Assembly: GCA_024402715.1 (NCBI GenBank)
Contig: JAKSTF010000007.1
Coordinates: forward strand, 1 to 33,274
From: Alphaproteobacteria bacterium
GTDB taxonomy: Bacteria; Pseudomonadota; Alphaproteobacteria; Rs-D84
Direction of reading: 5' to 3'
Length of the DNA stretch: 33,274 bases
The notes under the pieces were generated by a model, which saw only the letters and a list, made by a program, of their open reading frames with translations, did not search any database and had not been told where the DNA came from. Within the stretch, counting starts at the first letter, position 1, and each line of letters starts with the position of its first letter. Both the position numbers and the translations under genes were made by a program. Shown piece after piece: positions 1 through 7,529 of this stretch.

Positions 1-165
1 CTTTGCTTTTTCCAAGGCTTCATAATAATTTTTCGTATGCAATGATTTTATAAAACACCGGCGTTTACCATCTTGATGTGGTAATTCAACCATATGATAA
101 AATACATTACCCCGTAAATACAGGTTGTCATTTGCTTGACAATTTGCTTTACACTTCTTAAACAT
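1..165 (-). CDS. Phage-type integrase (tyrosine recombinase), N-terminal fragment cut by window edge
   Basis: Fifty-five codons read from an ATG at 165 leftwards off the window. The peptide carries a 'LYLRGNVFYHMVELPH' stretch followed by 'RRCFIKSLHTKNYYEALEKAK'. This matches the N-terminal DUF6538-type domain of alphaproteobacterial phage integrases (a 'LYLR-G-YYFR..VP' strand pair and a 'SLHTKD..EA' helix). The catalytic R..HxxR..Y domain would lie outside the window. The gene starts 133 bases beyond the 3' end of tRNA-Gly and reads away from it, the usual layout for an element integrated into a tRNA 3' end. It was too short for ORF calling. The family call rests on a short N-terminal stretch, so it is probable rather than certain. 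Confidence 0.7.
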   Translation of the reverse strand, partial: MFKKCKANCQANDNLYLRGNVFYHMVELPHQDGKRRCFIKSLHTKNYYEALEKAK

Positions 166-249
166 AGGTTTTTGTCCTTTATTTTTCAGGTGTGCCAAAG
201 CAAAAAATGTTGAAAATTCAAAACATTATTCGCACCGGTAATTTGCGAT

Positions 250-283
250 ACAAAACAAAAAATCCGGTGCAAAAGCCCGGATT
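250..283 (-). terminator. Intrinsic terminator downstream of tRNA-Gly
   Basis: On the minus strand a 7-bp stem, AATCCGG / CCGGATT, closes a 9-base loop and is followed by TTTTTGTTTTG. It sits 15 bases beyond the CCA end of tRNA-Gly, so it probably ends that transcript. Because it lies on the integrase side of the tRNA, it either belongs to the mobile element or was duplicated at the junction. Confidence 0.65.
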
Positions 284-297
284 CCTAATAAAAACTC

Positions 298-374
298 TGG
301 TGCGAGCAAAGGGGCTCGAACCCTCGACCTCAACCTTGGCAAGGTTGCGCTCTAGCCAACTGAGCTACGCTCGC
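298..374 (-). tRNA. tRNA-Gly(GCC)
   Basis: The minus strand folds as a complete 77-nt cloverleaf with encoded CCA. The acceptor stem is GCGAGCG/TGCTCGC (one G-U). The D-arm is GCTC...GAGC. The anticodon stem is CAACC/GGTTG with loop TTGCCAA, giving anticodon GCC. The T-arm has loop TTCGAGC. The discriminator is A, whereas U73 is the usual bacterial glycine identity element. The gene is followed on its 3' side by a terminator and then by a divergently oriented integrase, so the tRNA 3' half is the probable attachment site. Confidence 0.95.
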
Positions 375-450
375 ACTACTTTGGCAAGTTTACATAAAAT
401 TTATCCGTAATGCAAGAAAAAAAATAAAATATTTACACCTACAAAATAAC

Positions 451-478
451 TTGACAAAAACATTTTTGTCCTTAAACT
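451..478 (+). promoter_or_regulatory. Sigma-70-like promoter with an internal perfect palindrome
   Basis: TTGACA (451-456) and TAAACT (473-478) are separated by 16 bases, 29 bases upstream of the ATG at 507. The spacer holds a perfect 8-bp inverted repeat, GACAAAAA-CA-TTTTTGTC (453-470), which overlaps the -35. This is an operator-like position for a dimeric repressor. The palindrome is seen directly; the regulatory role is inference. Confidence 0.55.
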
Positions 479-506
479 GTTTTTGCACAACAAAGATTAA
501 CCAAAA

Positions 507-1049
507 ATGAAAGTTTATTCAAAATATAATTTAACGAAACAGCAAATAAAATATTTTATTTTATCTGCCTTTGCATTGGTAAACACATCTTGCGAAGATT
601 TATTATCTGAAACTGTTAATTACCCAGATTTATACCTACAAATTCAATTTAAACCAACCGATTGGAAAAACAGTGCACTGTATTTGCAAAATATTGATAT
701 TAATGACGATCCAATTATATCAAAATGTGATTCTGTACTGGACTGTGCAATTAACGAACCTGACCCGGTAAAAAATCCACATGGCATTCATTTTTTGGCC
801 AAAGATTTTGATACCGCAACACCAATTGATTTGGTAAAAACACAAATTTATTTAAGTTATATTCGCAAACATATTGCCATAAAATATGGAACCCGTGTGC
901 CGTATGCCTTATCAAGAATAAACGGTACTTGGTCAATTGTTAATCCAACAATATCTGCGGACTCTATTGCAAAATCTGATTACGGATTTGATCCAACAGT
1001 AATCAGCCAGTTTGGATTCAGATATCGCCCAGGGCAAAAAACAAAATAA
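507..1049 (+). CDS. Hypothetical exported or lipid-anchored protein
   Basis: The protein has 180 residues and I do not recognise a family. After a polar start (residues 1-15) there is a hydrophobic stretch, 'YFILSAFALVNTSC' (residues 16-29), that ends in a cysteine. This resembles a lipoprotein signal, although the lipobox (V-N-T-S-C) is poor. The rest is polar with many Asp and Asn, a cysteine pair around 'SKCDSVLDC', and no obvious repeats. The ATG is 29 bases after a good promoter, and a strong bidirectional terminator follows immediately, so the gene is probably monocistronic. It lies between tRNA-Gly and the era-tgt cluster. Confidence 0.75.
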   Translation: MKVYSKYNLTKQQIKYFILSAFALVNTSCEDLLSETVNYPDLYLQIQFKPTDWKNSALYLQNIDINDDPIISKCDSVLDCAINEPDPVKNPHGIHFLAKDFDTATPIDLVKTQIYLSYIRKHIAIKYGTRVPYALSRINGTWSIVNPTISADSIAKSDYGFDPTVISQFGFRYRPGQKTK

Positions 1050-1083
1050 AAAAACAGGTTCCAAATGGAACCTATTTTTTTAT
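1050..1083. terminator. Bidirectional intrinsic terminator
   Basis: AGGTTCC-AAAT-GGAACCT (1056-1073) is flanked by A-runs on the left and T-runs on the right, so it works in both directions. It separates the converging hypothetical gene (ending 1049) and the coiled-coil membrane protein (ending 1080), whose stop codon lies in the T-run. Confidence 0.85.
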
Positions 1084-2066
1084 AACCATTTCCACGGTTG
1101 GAATATTTTCAATAAACTAACCGCCGTACGTTTATCTGCAAACGCATGACCACAACGTGGGCAAACAATAAACGCAGCCAACATCGCCTTAACCTTTTTA
1201 AATAACAACATCCACACCAAAAATCCAACGGCCCATGCGGCACCAACCAATCCCCATGCTACATATCCGAAATATGTATTAACCGTTCCTGTCAGGGCTT
1301 TAATTATATCAACATTTGATTTTTCTAAATCGTTATATATTTTTGTTGCAACAGGCCATGATGATGGACGCCATGGATACACATGCTTTATACCATAATT
1401 AGTCAACAATGTTGTTCCCAACCCACCGGTAGATTTATCCAACTGTTTTTTTACGGCTTCGTCTATCATTTTATCAAATTCTGCCTGTAATACAGACGTT
1501 AAATCCTTTTCGACTTTGTCTAATTTTTCATTAACCAACTTTGCGGTATCATCAACCTTTGCTATGGCTGAATCAGCCTTGGCAATATTATTATCAACCT
1601 TGTTCACTGCTTTGTCCACAGCACCGGTTTTTACGCCAAATTTACCAGCCAGACCAGTCAAAGTTTTAACACCACCAGTAGCATTTTTTGCATTATCTGT
1701 TACCTGTTTTGCTTGTGTTGTTTTATCTGTAACCTTTTCCACCGCCCCTTGTGCAATTTTAACTTTGTCTATGGCAACGGATACCGGTTTTTCCAAATTG
1801 ATTGAATTCTTGATACTGGCCAATAATTTTTCATACTGCGCAACCATATTACGTTGAACATCAAAAAACATAGAAATAACTATTGATTTTTTAATTGGCT
1901 GTGAATATGTATTTTTAACATATAATGGTGCCCACACAACAAAAGCAATCCAGGCAAACGTTACAAGTGCAAATATGCGCTTTACCCACGTAATGTACGC
2001 AGTCTTTTTTGCAACGGTTTTAGCCCCATCACGTTCAATAACATCTATTTCCTTTTTCTTGGACAT
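1080..2066 (-). CDS. Two-TM coiled-coil membrane protein with C-terminal half zinc ribbon, unknown function
   Basis: The protein has 328 residues in this order: a basic cytoplasmic head; a TM segment (about 29-50, 'IFALVTFAWIAFVVWAPLYV'); a long Ala/Lys/Val/Asp-rich helical region (about 80-210) with heptad-like 'DKAVNKVDNNIAKADSAIAKVD' character, likely coiled coil; a second TM (about 267-290); and a C-terminal tail with a CPRCGH motif near residue 302. A single C-x2-C would need a partner to bind zinc. A GGAGG ribosome site lies 8 bases before the ATG. It is the last gene of the minus-strand era-queA-tgt run, 69 bases after tgt. I do not recognise the family; a role in envelope scaffolding is possible but not shown. 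Confidence 0.8.
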   Translation of the reverse strand: MSKKKEIDVIERDGAKTVAKKTAYITWVKRIFALVTFAWIAFVVWAPLYVKNTYSQPIKKSIVISMFFDVQRNMVAQYEKLLASIKNSINLEKPVSVAIDKVKIAQGAVEKVTDKTTQAKQVTDNAKNATGGVKTLTGLAGKFGVKTGAVDKAVNKVDNNIAKADSAIAKVDDTAKLVNEKLDKVEKDLTSVLQAEFDKMIDEAVKKQLDKSTGGLGTTLLTNYGIKHVYPWRPSSWPVATKIYNDLEKSNVDIIKALTGTVNTYFGYVAWGLVGAAWAVGFLVWMLLFKKVKAMLAAFIVCPRCGHAFADKRTAVSLLKIFQPWKWL

Positions 2067-2135
2067 TTCTATACCTCCGTATTTATATATTCACAGTCTA
2101 AATCGCATTTACTACACATGCAAGTGATATCTATA

Positions 2136-3245
2136 CTATTGTCCAGTATATTTTTTAATAAAATCACGTTTAAATTCTGCAAAACGCCCCTGCTCTATGC
2201 TGGTACGAATATCACGCATTAAATCCTGATAGAACCACAAATTATGTTGTGTCAATAATGTTGCCCCCAACATTTCATTGCATTTAATTAAGTGATGAAT
2301 ATATGCACGTGACAATTTACAAGCCGGACATCCACATTTATCATCCAATGGTGCAGAATCATCACGGAATCGTGCATTTTTCATATTCATTGTCCCATTT
2401 CTGGTAAATGCCTGGGCGGTACGTCCGGCCCGTGTTGGCATAACACAATCAAACATATCGATACCGCGTTCAACCGCCCCCAATATATCCAATGGTGTTC
2501 CAACCCCCATTAAATATCGTGGTTTATCCGTCGGCAACAACGGCGTCACAGTTGCAATCATATCAAACATTACATCTTGTGATTCCCCAACAGCCAACCC
2601 ACCAACCGCATATCCATCAAAGCCAATTTCTGTCAACGCACGTGCAGATTTTTCACGTAAATCGTGATAATCTGCCCCCTGAACGATTCCAAAAATTCCA
2701 TATCCCGGTCGATCAACAAAGGCTTCTTTACTACGCCGTGCCCAACGCGTCACCATATCAACATTTTTTTCAACACGTGCACGTTCCGCCGGCAAATGTA
2801 AACATTCATCTAATACCATTGTAATATTAGAATCCAATTGATGCTGAATATGAACAGAATCTTCGGGACGTAAAAAATGCTTTACCCCCCCGTCTATGTG
2901 CGAAGTAAATTCAACCCCCATTTCGTTCATTTTTACCAAATTTGATAATGACATAACCTGAAAACCACCACTGTCTGTCAAAATTGGGCCATGCCACCCG
3001 CTAAAATTATGCAATCCCCCCATTTTTTCAACCAAATCCCCACCTGGACGCATCATCAAATGATACGTATTACCCAATATAACCTGTGTTCCGGTTGCTG
3101 CAACATGATCCATTGTTAACGCCTTAACCGTGGCCGCCGTTCCAACCGCCATAAATGCCGGCGTATCAAAGGTTCCATGTGCTGTTTCGACACGACCACG
3201 GCGTGCGTTTCCATCAGTTACAATTAAATCAAATTTCAGAGACAT
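2136..3245 (-). CDS. tgt: Queuine tRNA-ribosyltransferase (tRNA-guanine transglycosylase)
   Basis: It exchanges G34 of GUN-anticodon tRNAs (Asp, Asn, His, Tyr) for the queuosine precursor preQ1 in the cytoplasm. The 369 residues match the usual length. Visible marks are 'GNTYHL' (58-63), 'LTDSGGFQVMSL' (89-100) with the substrate-binding Asp, 'GGLAVGE' (215-221), 'RYLMGVGTP' (243-251), and 'GIDMFDCVMPTR' (261-272) with the catalytic aspartate. The zinc site is C304-x-C306-x2-C309 with H334. It lies 105 bases downstream of queA, the next enzyme of the same pathway, in one minus-strand cluster. No defect is seen. Confidence 0.97.
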   Translation of the reverse strand: MSLKFDLIVTDGNARRGRVETAHGTFDTPAFMAVGTAATVKALTMDHVAATGTQVILGNTYHLMMRPGGDLVEKMGGLHNFSGWHGPILTDSGGFQVMSLSNLVKMNEMGVEFTSHIDGGVKHFLRPEDSVHIQHQLDSNITMVLDECLHLPAERARVEKNVDMVTRWARRSKEAFVDRPGYGIFGIVQGADYHDLREKSARALTEIGFDGYAVGGLAVGESQDVMFDMIATVTPLLPTDKPRYLMGVGTPLDILGAVERGIDMFDCVMPTRAGRTAQAFTRNGTMNMKNARFRDDSAPLDDKCGCPACKLSRAYIHHLIKCNEMLGATLLTQHNLWFYQDLMRDIRTSIEQGRFAEFKRDFIKKYTGQ

Positions 3246-3350
3246 TTATTCTTATCCATTTATTTAAAACATTCCATCCAAACATTTTTTCCAAGTACCA
3301 TTTTTTCGTATTCAGAAATTAATATTTTTCCTGTTTATTTAACAATCCCT

Positions 3351-4367
3351 TTAATCCTTTTTAAACAACAAGCAACAATCACCATAACTAAAAAATCTGT
3401 ATTCATTATCAATCGCGTGTTTATATGCCAATTTCATTTCATCTATACCAGCAAATGCAGAAACCAACATAAATAATGTCGATTTCGGTAAATGAAAATT
3501 TGTTAATAACATATCAACCGCACGAAACTGATATCCCGGTGTAATAAATATATCCGTATTTGCACAAATTGGTGCAACACGATTTTTATCAACCGCCAAT
3601 TTCGCCGCCGATTCCAATGTACGCATTGACGTTGTTCCAACGGCAATCACACGTTTCGCATTATTAATAATATCTGCCTGCTGGGGTGTTATACAACACC
3701 ATTCGCTGTGCATTTTATGTTCTGATAAATTTTCTGTTTTGACCGGCATCCATGTTCCAGCCCCAACATGCAATGTAACCTTTACAATTTTAGCACCACG
3801 TTTTTCTATCTCTGTCATTAATTCTGGTGTAAAATGTAATCCAGCGGTGGGCGCTGCCATCGAACCCAATGGATCACTGTAAACGGTCTGATAACGTTCC
3901 CGATCTGAAAATTCCTCATCTCGTTTCATATATGGCGGTAACGGCATTTTGCCAACACGGTTCAAAACATCAAAAACATTGTCACAATTAAACTGTAATT
4001 TTAGGCCACTGTCGTCATCGTGTGCCAATACAGTCACCGTTGTGCCATCGTCCAAAACTAATTCCGAACCAACCGGAATTTTGTTGAACTTTTTACACAA
4101 CCCCCACCAAATTTTATCATTTTCCCCAGACGTATGTAACGTAATTTCAAAGCCAGATGCCATAAATCGTGCAGGTATCACACGTGAATTATTAAAAACA
4201 ACCACATCACCTGGATGTAAATAATCTAAAAAATCTAGAATATATTTATCAGATATATTATTTGGTTGCACAACCAACATACGCGACGCATCACGTCGCA
4301 CCAACGGACGCGACGCAATTAATTTTGACGGCAAATCAAAATCAAAATCAGATGTATGTAACACCAT
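3351..4367 (-). CDS. queA: S-adenosylmethionine:tRNA ribosyltransferase-isomerase (QueA)
   Basis: It transfers and isomerises the ribosyl group of SAM onto preQ1-tRNA to give epoxyqueuosine. The protein has 338 residues, the normal family length. Recognisable stretches are 'DFDFDLPSKLIASRPL' at the start, 'GDVVVFNNSRVIPAR', 'MPLPPYMKR', 'RYQTVYSDPLGSMAAPTAGLHFT' (the strongest family signature), 'VTLHVGAGTWMPVKTENLSEHKMHSE' and 'TNFHLPKSTLFMLVSAFAG'. It starts 11 bases after the small lipoprotein gene and precedes tgt, so all are likely co-transcribed. No preQ1 synthesis genes are in the window. Confidence 0.97.
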   Translation of the reverse strand: MVLHTSDFDFDLPSKLIASRPLVRRDASRMLVVQPNNISDKYILDFLDYLHPGDVVVFNNSRVIPARFMASGFEITLHTSGENDKIWWGLCKKFNKIPVGSELVLDDGTTVTVLAHDDDSGLKLQFNCDNVFDVLNRVGKMPLPPYMKRDEEFSDRERYQTVYSDPLGSMAAPTAGLHFTPELMTEIEKRGAKIVKVTLHVGAGTWMPVKTENLSEHKMHSEWCCITPQQADIINNAKRVIAVGTTSMRTLESAAKLAVDKNRVAPICANTDIFITPGYQFRAVDMLLTNFHLPKSTLFMLVSAFAGIDEMKLAYKHAIDNEYRFFSYGDCCLLFKKD

Positions 4368-4378
4368 TAATAAAACCG

Positions 4379-4735
4379 CTATCTTCTCTGTTTTGTCACT
4401 TGGTCAACCACCCGACCATTTACATGGCTTATAACATTGACATTTTTATTTCCCATGAAAACGGTATTATTCATTTTTTGACATAATCTAATAAACCATT
4501 TTCCACGAATAGTATCATTAACATTTATACTATTGTAACAATCCAAGCTGTTAGTATCATTTGCAAACTTTATTTCATGCCAATGATTTCCAATTCCTGT
4601 TTCTTTGATTTTAATCGTATTATTTCCTTTATTAGTTACAACATATTCTTGGGCCACATCAACACATCCGGCCGTCATAATTGCAGATGTAATTCCACCC
4701 AATATCACCACAACTTTCTTGTACGTTATTTTCAT
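4379..4735 (-). CDS. Small putative lipoprotein, unknown function
   Basis: The protein has 118 residues. The N-terminus is a short basic start, a hydrophobic core and 'TAGC' at about residues 21-24, a plausible lipobox. The mature part is a short, probably beta-rich domain with Asn/Lys-rich turns and a Cys pair. It lies between era (12 bases upstream) and queA (11 bases downstream), so it is in the same operon. Its function is not connected to either by anything visible. I do not recognise the family. Confidence 0.7.
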   Translation of the reverse strand: MKITYKKVVVILGGITSAIMTAGCVDVAQEYVVTNKGNNTIKIKETGIGNHWHEIKFANDTNSLDCYNSINVNDTIRGKWFIRLCQKMNNTVFMGNKNVNVISHVNGRVVDQVTKQRR

Positions 4736-4747
4736 TTTTACAATCTC

Positions 4748-5659
4748 TTACTTACTTCCATTAAATTCCAACCCCTGATCTTCGTAATTTTCTGCACGAT
4801 TTTCCCAATCTGCCTCGACCCGAACAAAAATATGTAAACGTGCATTTACCCCCCATTGATCCTGAATATCATGACGAGCCGCCGTACCGATTTGCTGTAA
4901 TTGTGTTCCACCGCGCCCAATTACAATTTTTTTATGTGCATCATTTTGCACAACGATTTTTTGATATATATCCAAAACCCCATCTTCATCCATTGTAACA
5001 CGTTCTGTAACAACATTAATATGATATGGCAATTCCTGATGAATATATTTATAAACCTTTTCACGCGTTAATTCCGCCAAATATAGGGTATCCGGCACAT
5101 CAGATGCATCAACCGCATCAAACATATATGGCCCCGCCGGCATAACATCCGCCAACGATTGCAACATAACATCAACACCAATACGCTTGGATGCAGAAAT
5201 CATAAATATTTCACGCCACTGTGCCATTTGTGATAACTGTGCTGCAATCGGCAATAAATCTTGCTTTCTAATTGCATCAACTTTGTTCAATGCAACAAAT
5301 AAATTTGTATGATTTGAAATCTTTTTAACTAAATCACATACTGTTTGCGTTATTCCCTTGGTCGCATCAATTACAACCAAAATCGCATCCGCATCGGAAA
5401 TTGCGTCCATCGCAGCACCAACCATTGCACGATCCAACAAACGTGACGGCCGAAAAATTCCAGGTGTATCGACAAATATTAATTGACGATTGCCAACCAT
5501 TTTCACAGCCCGCATACGTGTTCGGGTCGTTTGCACCTTATGCGAAACAATTGACACTTTGCGCCCTAAAATTTGATTAATCAAAGTACTTTTACCTGCA
5601 TTCGTCGGTCCGACAATTGCAATAAATCCAGAATAAGTTTCGTTCATACACACAAACAT
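4748..5659 (-). CDS. era: GTPase Era
   Basis: Era is an essential GTPase that binds the 3' end of 16S rRNA and helps mature the 30S subunit. Motifs (numbering from 5659): G1 GPTNAGKST (17-25), a conserved 'QTTR' switch I (43-46), G3 DTPG (64-67), G4 NKVD (125-128), and G5 'SAS' near 155. The C-terminal KH domain has the GRGG loop (248-251) within 'IVIGRGGTQLQQIGTAAR'. Two starts are possible: the ATG at 5659 and one four codons later at 5647 ('MNETYSGFIAIVG'), which aligns better with family N-termini. Neither has a clear Shine-Dalgarno. It is the first gene of the cluster leading to queA and tgt and is divergent from dcd. Confidence 0.96.
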   Translation of the reverse strand: MFVCMNETYSGFIAIVGPTNAGKSTLINQILGRKVSIVSHKVQTTRTRMRAVKMVGNRQLIFVDTPGIFRPSRLLDRAMVGAAMDAISDADAILVVIDATKGITQTVCDLVKKISNHTNLFVALNKVDAIRKQDLLPIAAQLSQMAQWREIFMISASKRIGVDVMLQSLADVMPAGPYMFDAVDASDVPDTLYLAELTREKVYKYIHQELPYHINVVTERVTMDEDGVLDIYQKIVVQNDAHKKIVIGRGGTQLQQIGTAARHDIQDQWGVNARLHIFVRVEADWENRAENYEDQGLEFNGSK

Positions 5660-5774
5660 ACCACAGTTAAATAAAAAGTGAATAAAAAATATTGCACAAA
5701 AATGACAATTTTAATACCATCAAAACAGAAACAGAGATAACATTTGGGGGGAAAATTAAAAAAAAGGATTTGTC

Positions 5775-6482
5775 ATGCAATTAACAGGACCAGAAATTTT
5801 ACGTCGTATGCAACAGCCCAACCCAAACAATCAAAACAATTCGCCTGATATAATTATAAAACCATTTGATTCAAAATGTTTGGGCAGCAACAGTTATGAT
5901 TTACATTTAGGAAACACATTGGGGGTTTATACAACCACTGTACCCTACGGAATGCGTCCGGCAATTAAATATATTCCAGGACGAAAATATGATATGCGTG
6001 ATTGGTTTTTAAACGAAGATTTCTATTTTGATTATTTAAAAAATCCACAAAAATATGATATTAGAAATCCACAATATTTATTGAATCCGTGCAATCAAAA
6101 ATCTAATGAAATCACGATGTTTAAAATACCAACTAAGGGTTTGATATTATCACCCAACATAGGATATTTAGGAACGACATTGGAATATACAGAAACACAC
6201 AATTTGTTCCCATACATTGATGGAAAATCATCCGTAGGGCGTAATTTTATATCAATACATGAAACCGCCGGTCGTGGAGATGATGGCTTTTGCGGTCAAT
6301 GGACATTAGAAATAACTGTAAAATATGCAACCGTTGTATATCCAAATATGCGTATCGGACAAATTTATTATGAAGAATTTACCGGTGAACGTAAACCATA
6401 TAATATTAACCCAAACAGTCATTACAGGGGACAATTCGGTCCAACCGCCGCAGCACCGATTCCGGTAGAACACATCAGATAA
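5775..6482 (+). CDS. dcd: dCTP deaminase family protein
   Basis: The family deaminates dCTP to dUTP for thymidylate synthesis; some members also cleave dUTP. Conserved marks are 'GSNSYDLHLG' (37-46), 'DGKSSVGR' (149-156; the Ser and Arg of the GRSSLAR triphosphate loop), 'IHETAGRGDDGFCGQWTLE' (161-179; equivalent to VTAHRIDPGWSGCIVLE, with the catalytic Glu at 179), and 'MRIGQIYYEEF' (192-202). At 235 residues it is about 40 longer than E. coli Dcd; the extra is an Asp/Tyr/Asn-rich insertion at about 50-115. An AAAGGA ribosome site precedes the ATG. It is followed by a bidirectional terminator. The family is secure; deaminase versus bifunctional or dUTPase activity is not. Confidence 0.85.
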   Translation: MQLTGPEILRRMQQPNPNNQNNSPDIIIKPFDSKCLGSNSYDLHLGNTLGVYTTTVPYGMRPAIKYIPGRKYDMRDWFLNEDFYFDYLKNPQKYDIRNPQYLLNPCNQKSNEITMFKIPTKGLILSPNIGYLGTTLEYTETHNLFPYIDGKSSVGRNFISIHETAGRGDDGFCGQWTLEITVKYATVVYPNMRIGQIYYEEFTGERKPYNINPNSHYRGQFGPTAAAPIPVEHIR

Positions 6483-6492
6483 AATATTAAAA

Positions 6493-6530
6493 CAAAAAAA
6501 ATGGCTGTAAATATTACAGCCATTTTTTAA
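6493..6530. terminator. Bidirectional intrinsic terminator
   Basis: AAAAAATGGCTGTAA / TTACAGCCATTTTTT forms a long stem centred near 6512, with A/T runs on both sides. It ends dcd from the left and the 133-residue paralogue gene from the right (whose stop is at 6527-6529). Confidence 0.9.
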
Positions 6531-6928
6531 CGTGTTTTTTGCACTAATTTCATAATATATCGCATAGCATCAGCCGAATGGACAATAAATCCAGGTTCGG
6601 AAACCAAACGCATAAAACGTGTTCTGCATGAACTTAGATGAACATTAATCGTACGAATACGTAAAACATTACCAATTGGTGATTTATAAAATTTAGGATG
6701 GATACCATTACGTTCAAACACCGATTTAGCCAAATCCAAAGCATTTGCCATATCCGGAACATAATAAACGTATTTCATACCATCATTTTCCCCCAAGATA
6801 TCATTTTGAACCCTGCCAATATAACGCAAGGTATTAATATCTTGACGAATCCTACAACATTTAGAGATATATTTTTGTTTATCAATAAATGCATTTTTTA
6901 CTTTATAAACCAATTTAAACTTTACCAT
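6527..6928 (-). CDS. Hypothetical protein, paralogue of the gene at 7007-7432
   Basis: The protein has 133 residues, is basic, and has no signal peptide or TM. Its centre, 'GMKYVYYVPDMANALDLAKSVFERNGI', aligns with 'GHRYFYYVADLKYLDHATRLFRRNDI' of the next gene upstream. Both continue into an 'LRIR'/'LRCRV' strand and a basic segment, so the two are tandem duplicates that have diverged. The shared core (YYV-D ... A ... F-RN-I ... LR-R) resembles a small alpha/beta nucleic-acid-binding fold, but I do not recognise a named family. A GGAAAAG ribosome site lies before the ATG. It has its own shared terminator. Confidence 0.7.
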   Translation of the reverse strand: MVKFKLVYKVKNAFIDKQKYISKCCRIRQDINTLRYIGRVQNDILGENDGMKYVYYVPDMANALDLAKSVFERNGIHPKFYKSPIGNVLRIRTINVHLSSCRTRFMRLVSEPGFIVHSADAMRYIMKLVQKTR

Positions 6929-6977
6929 TTCTTTTCCATTACGTGCGGCAGCATATACAATAATTTTAACAAATCAA

Positions 6978-7006
6978 ATAAAAAATCCCAAAACGGGATT
7001 TTTTAC
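6978..7006 (-). terminator. Intrinsic terminator between the two paralogues
   Basis: AAATCCC-AAAAC-GGGATTT (6983-7001) is flanked by A and T runs. On the minus strand it falls directly after the stop of the 141-residue gene (7007), so each paralogue seems to have its own terminator. Confidence 0.75.
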
Positions 7007-7432
7007 CTAACGCTTTTTTGAACCGGACTGAGCCAAAAATGCGTCTAAATCCTCTTTACTGATTTTTGTAAATTTACCTTCCACCAAAGAATCTGCAAAT
7101 TTAAAACGTTTTTTATCCTTGCACAAATAACGCACACGACAACGCAAAACAACCGTTGGCGAATAATCCATACGTGAATTATGTCTACAAACCTTTATAT
7201 CATTTCGCCTAAATAAACGTGTGGCATGATCAAGATATTTTAAATCCGCAACATAATAAAAATACCGATGTCCATCAGATGCAGATATATACTTCATCTC
7301 AGATGCCATACTATGCAACAATACTTTATCATTATCCGCATCAAGATTTACTTTGTCCGTTCCAGGCACAAAATAATCCACAATTTTATTAAAATAATCC
7401 TTTATAGAACAAACTGTTTCTTTAAACTGCAT
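7007..7432 (-). CDS. Hypothetical protein, paralogue of the gene at 6527-6928
   Basis: The protein has 141 residues when started at the ATG at 7432 (MQFKETVCSIK), which has AGGATTAG seven bases upstream. The longer frame to 7483 needs a TTG start and adds a spurious hydrophobic head. It shares the core 'YFYYV-DL...A..LFRRNDI...VLRCRVRYL' with its neighbour and adds a Lys/Ser-rich C-terminal tail ('SKEDLDAFLAQSGSKKR'). There is no signal peptide or TM. Function is unknown. Confidence 0.7.
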   Translation of the reverse strand: MQFKETVCSIKDYFNKIVDYFVPGTDKVNLDADNDKVLLHSMASEMKYISASDGHRYFYYVADLKYLDHATRLFRRNDIKVCRHNSRMDYSPTVVLRCRVRYLCKDKKRFKFADSLVEGKFTKISKEDLDAFLAQSGSKKR

Positions 7433-7529
7433 TTCTAATCCTAAATATTTAAACAAGAGTAAGAATAATATGACAACAGTCAATAATTGTCAAGCAAAAA
7501 AACACACACAAAGTAAAATTAGCAACTAA

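Noticed and set aside
192-410. 72-residue frame across tRNA-Gly
   Set aside because: It overlaps the tRNA gene and its terminator on the other strand; no ribosome site or protein character.
7436-7483. TTG-started extension of the 141-residue paralogue
   Set aside because: The ATG at 7432 has a good ribosome site; the extension adds a spurious hydrophobic head not seen in the paralogue.
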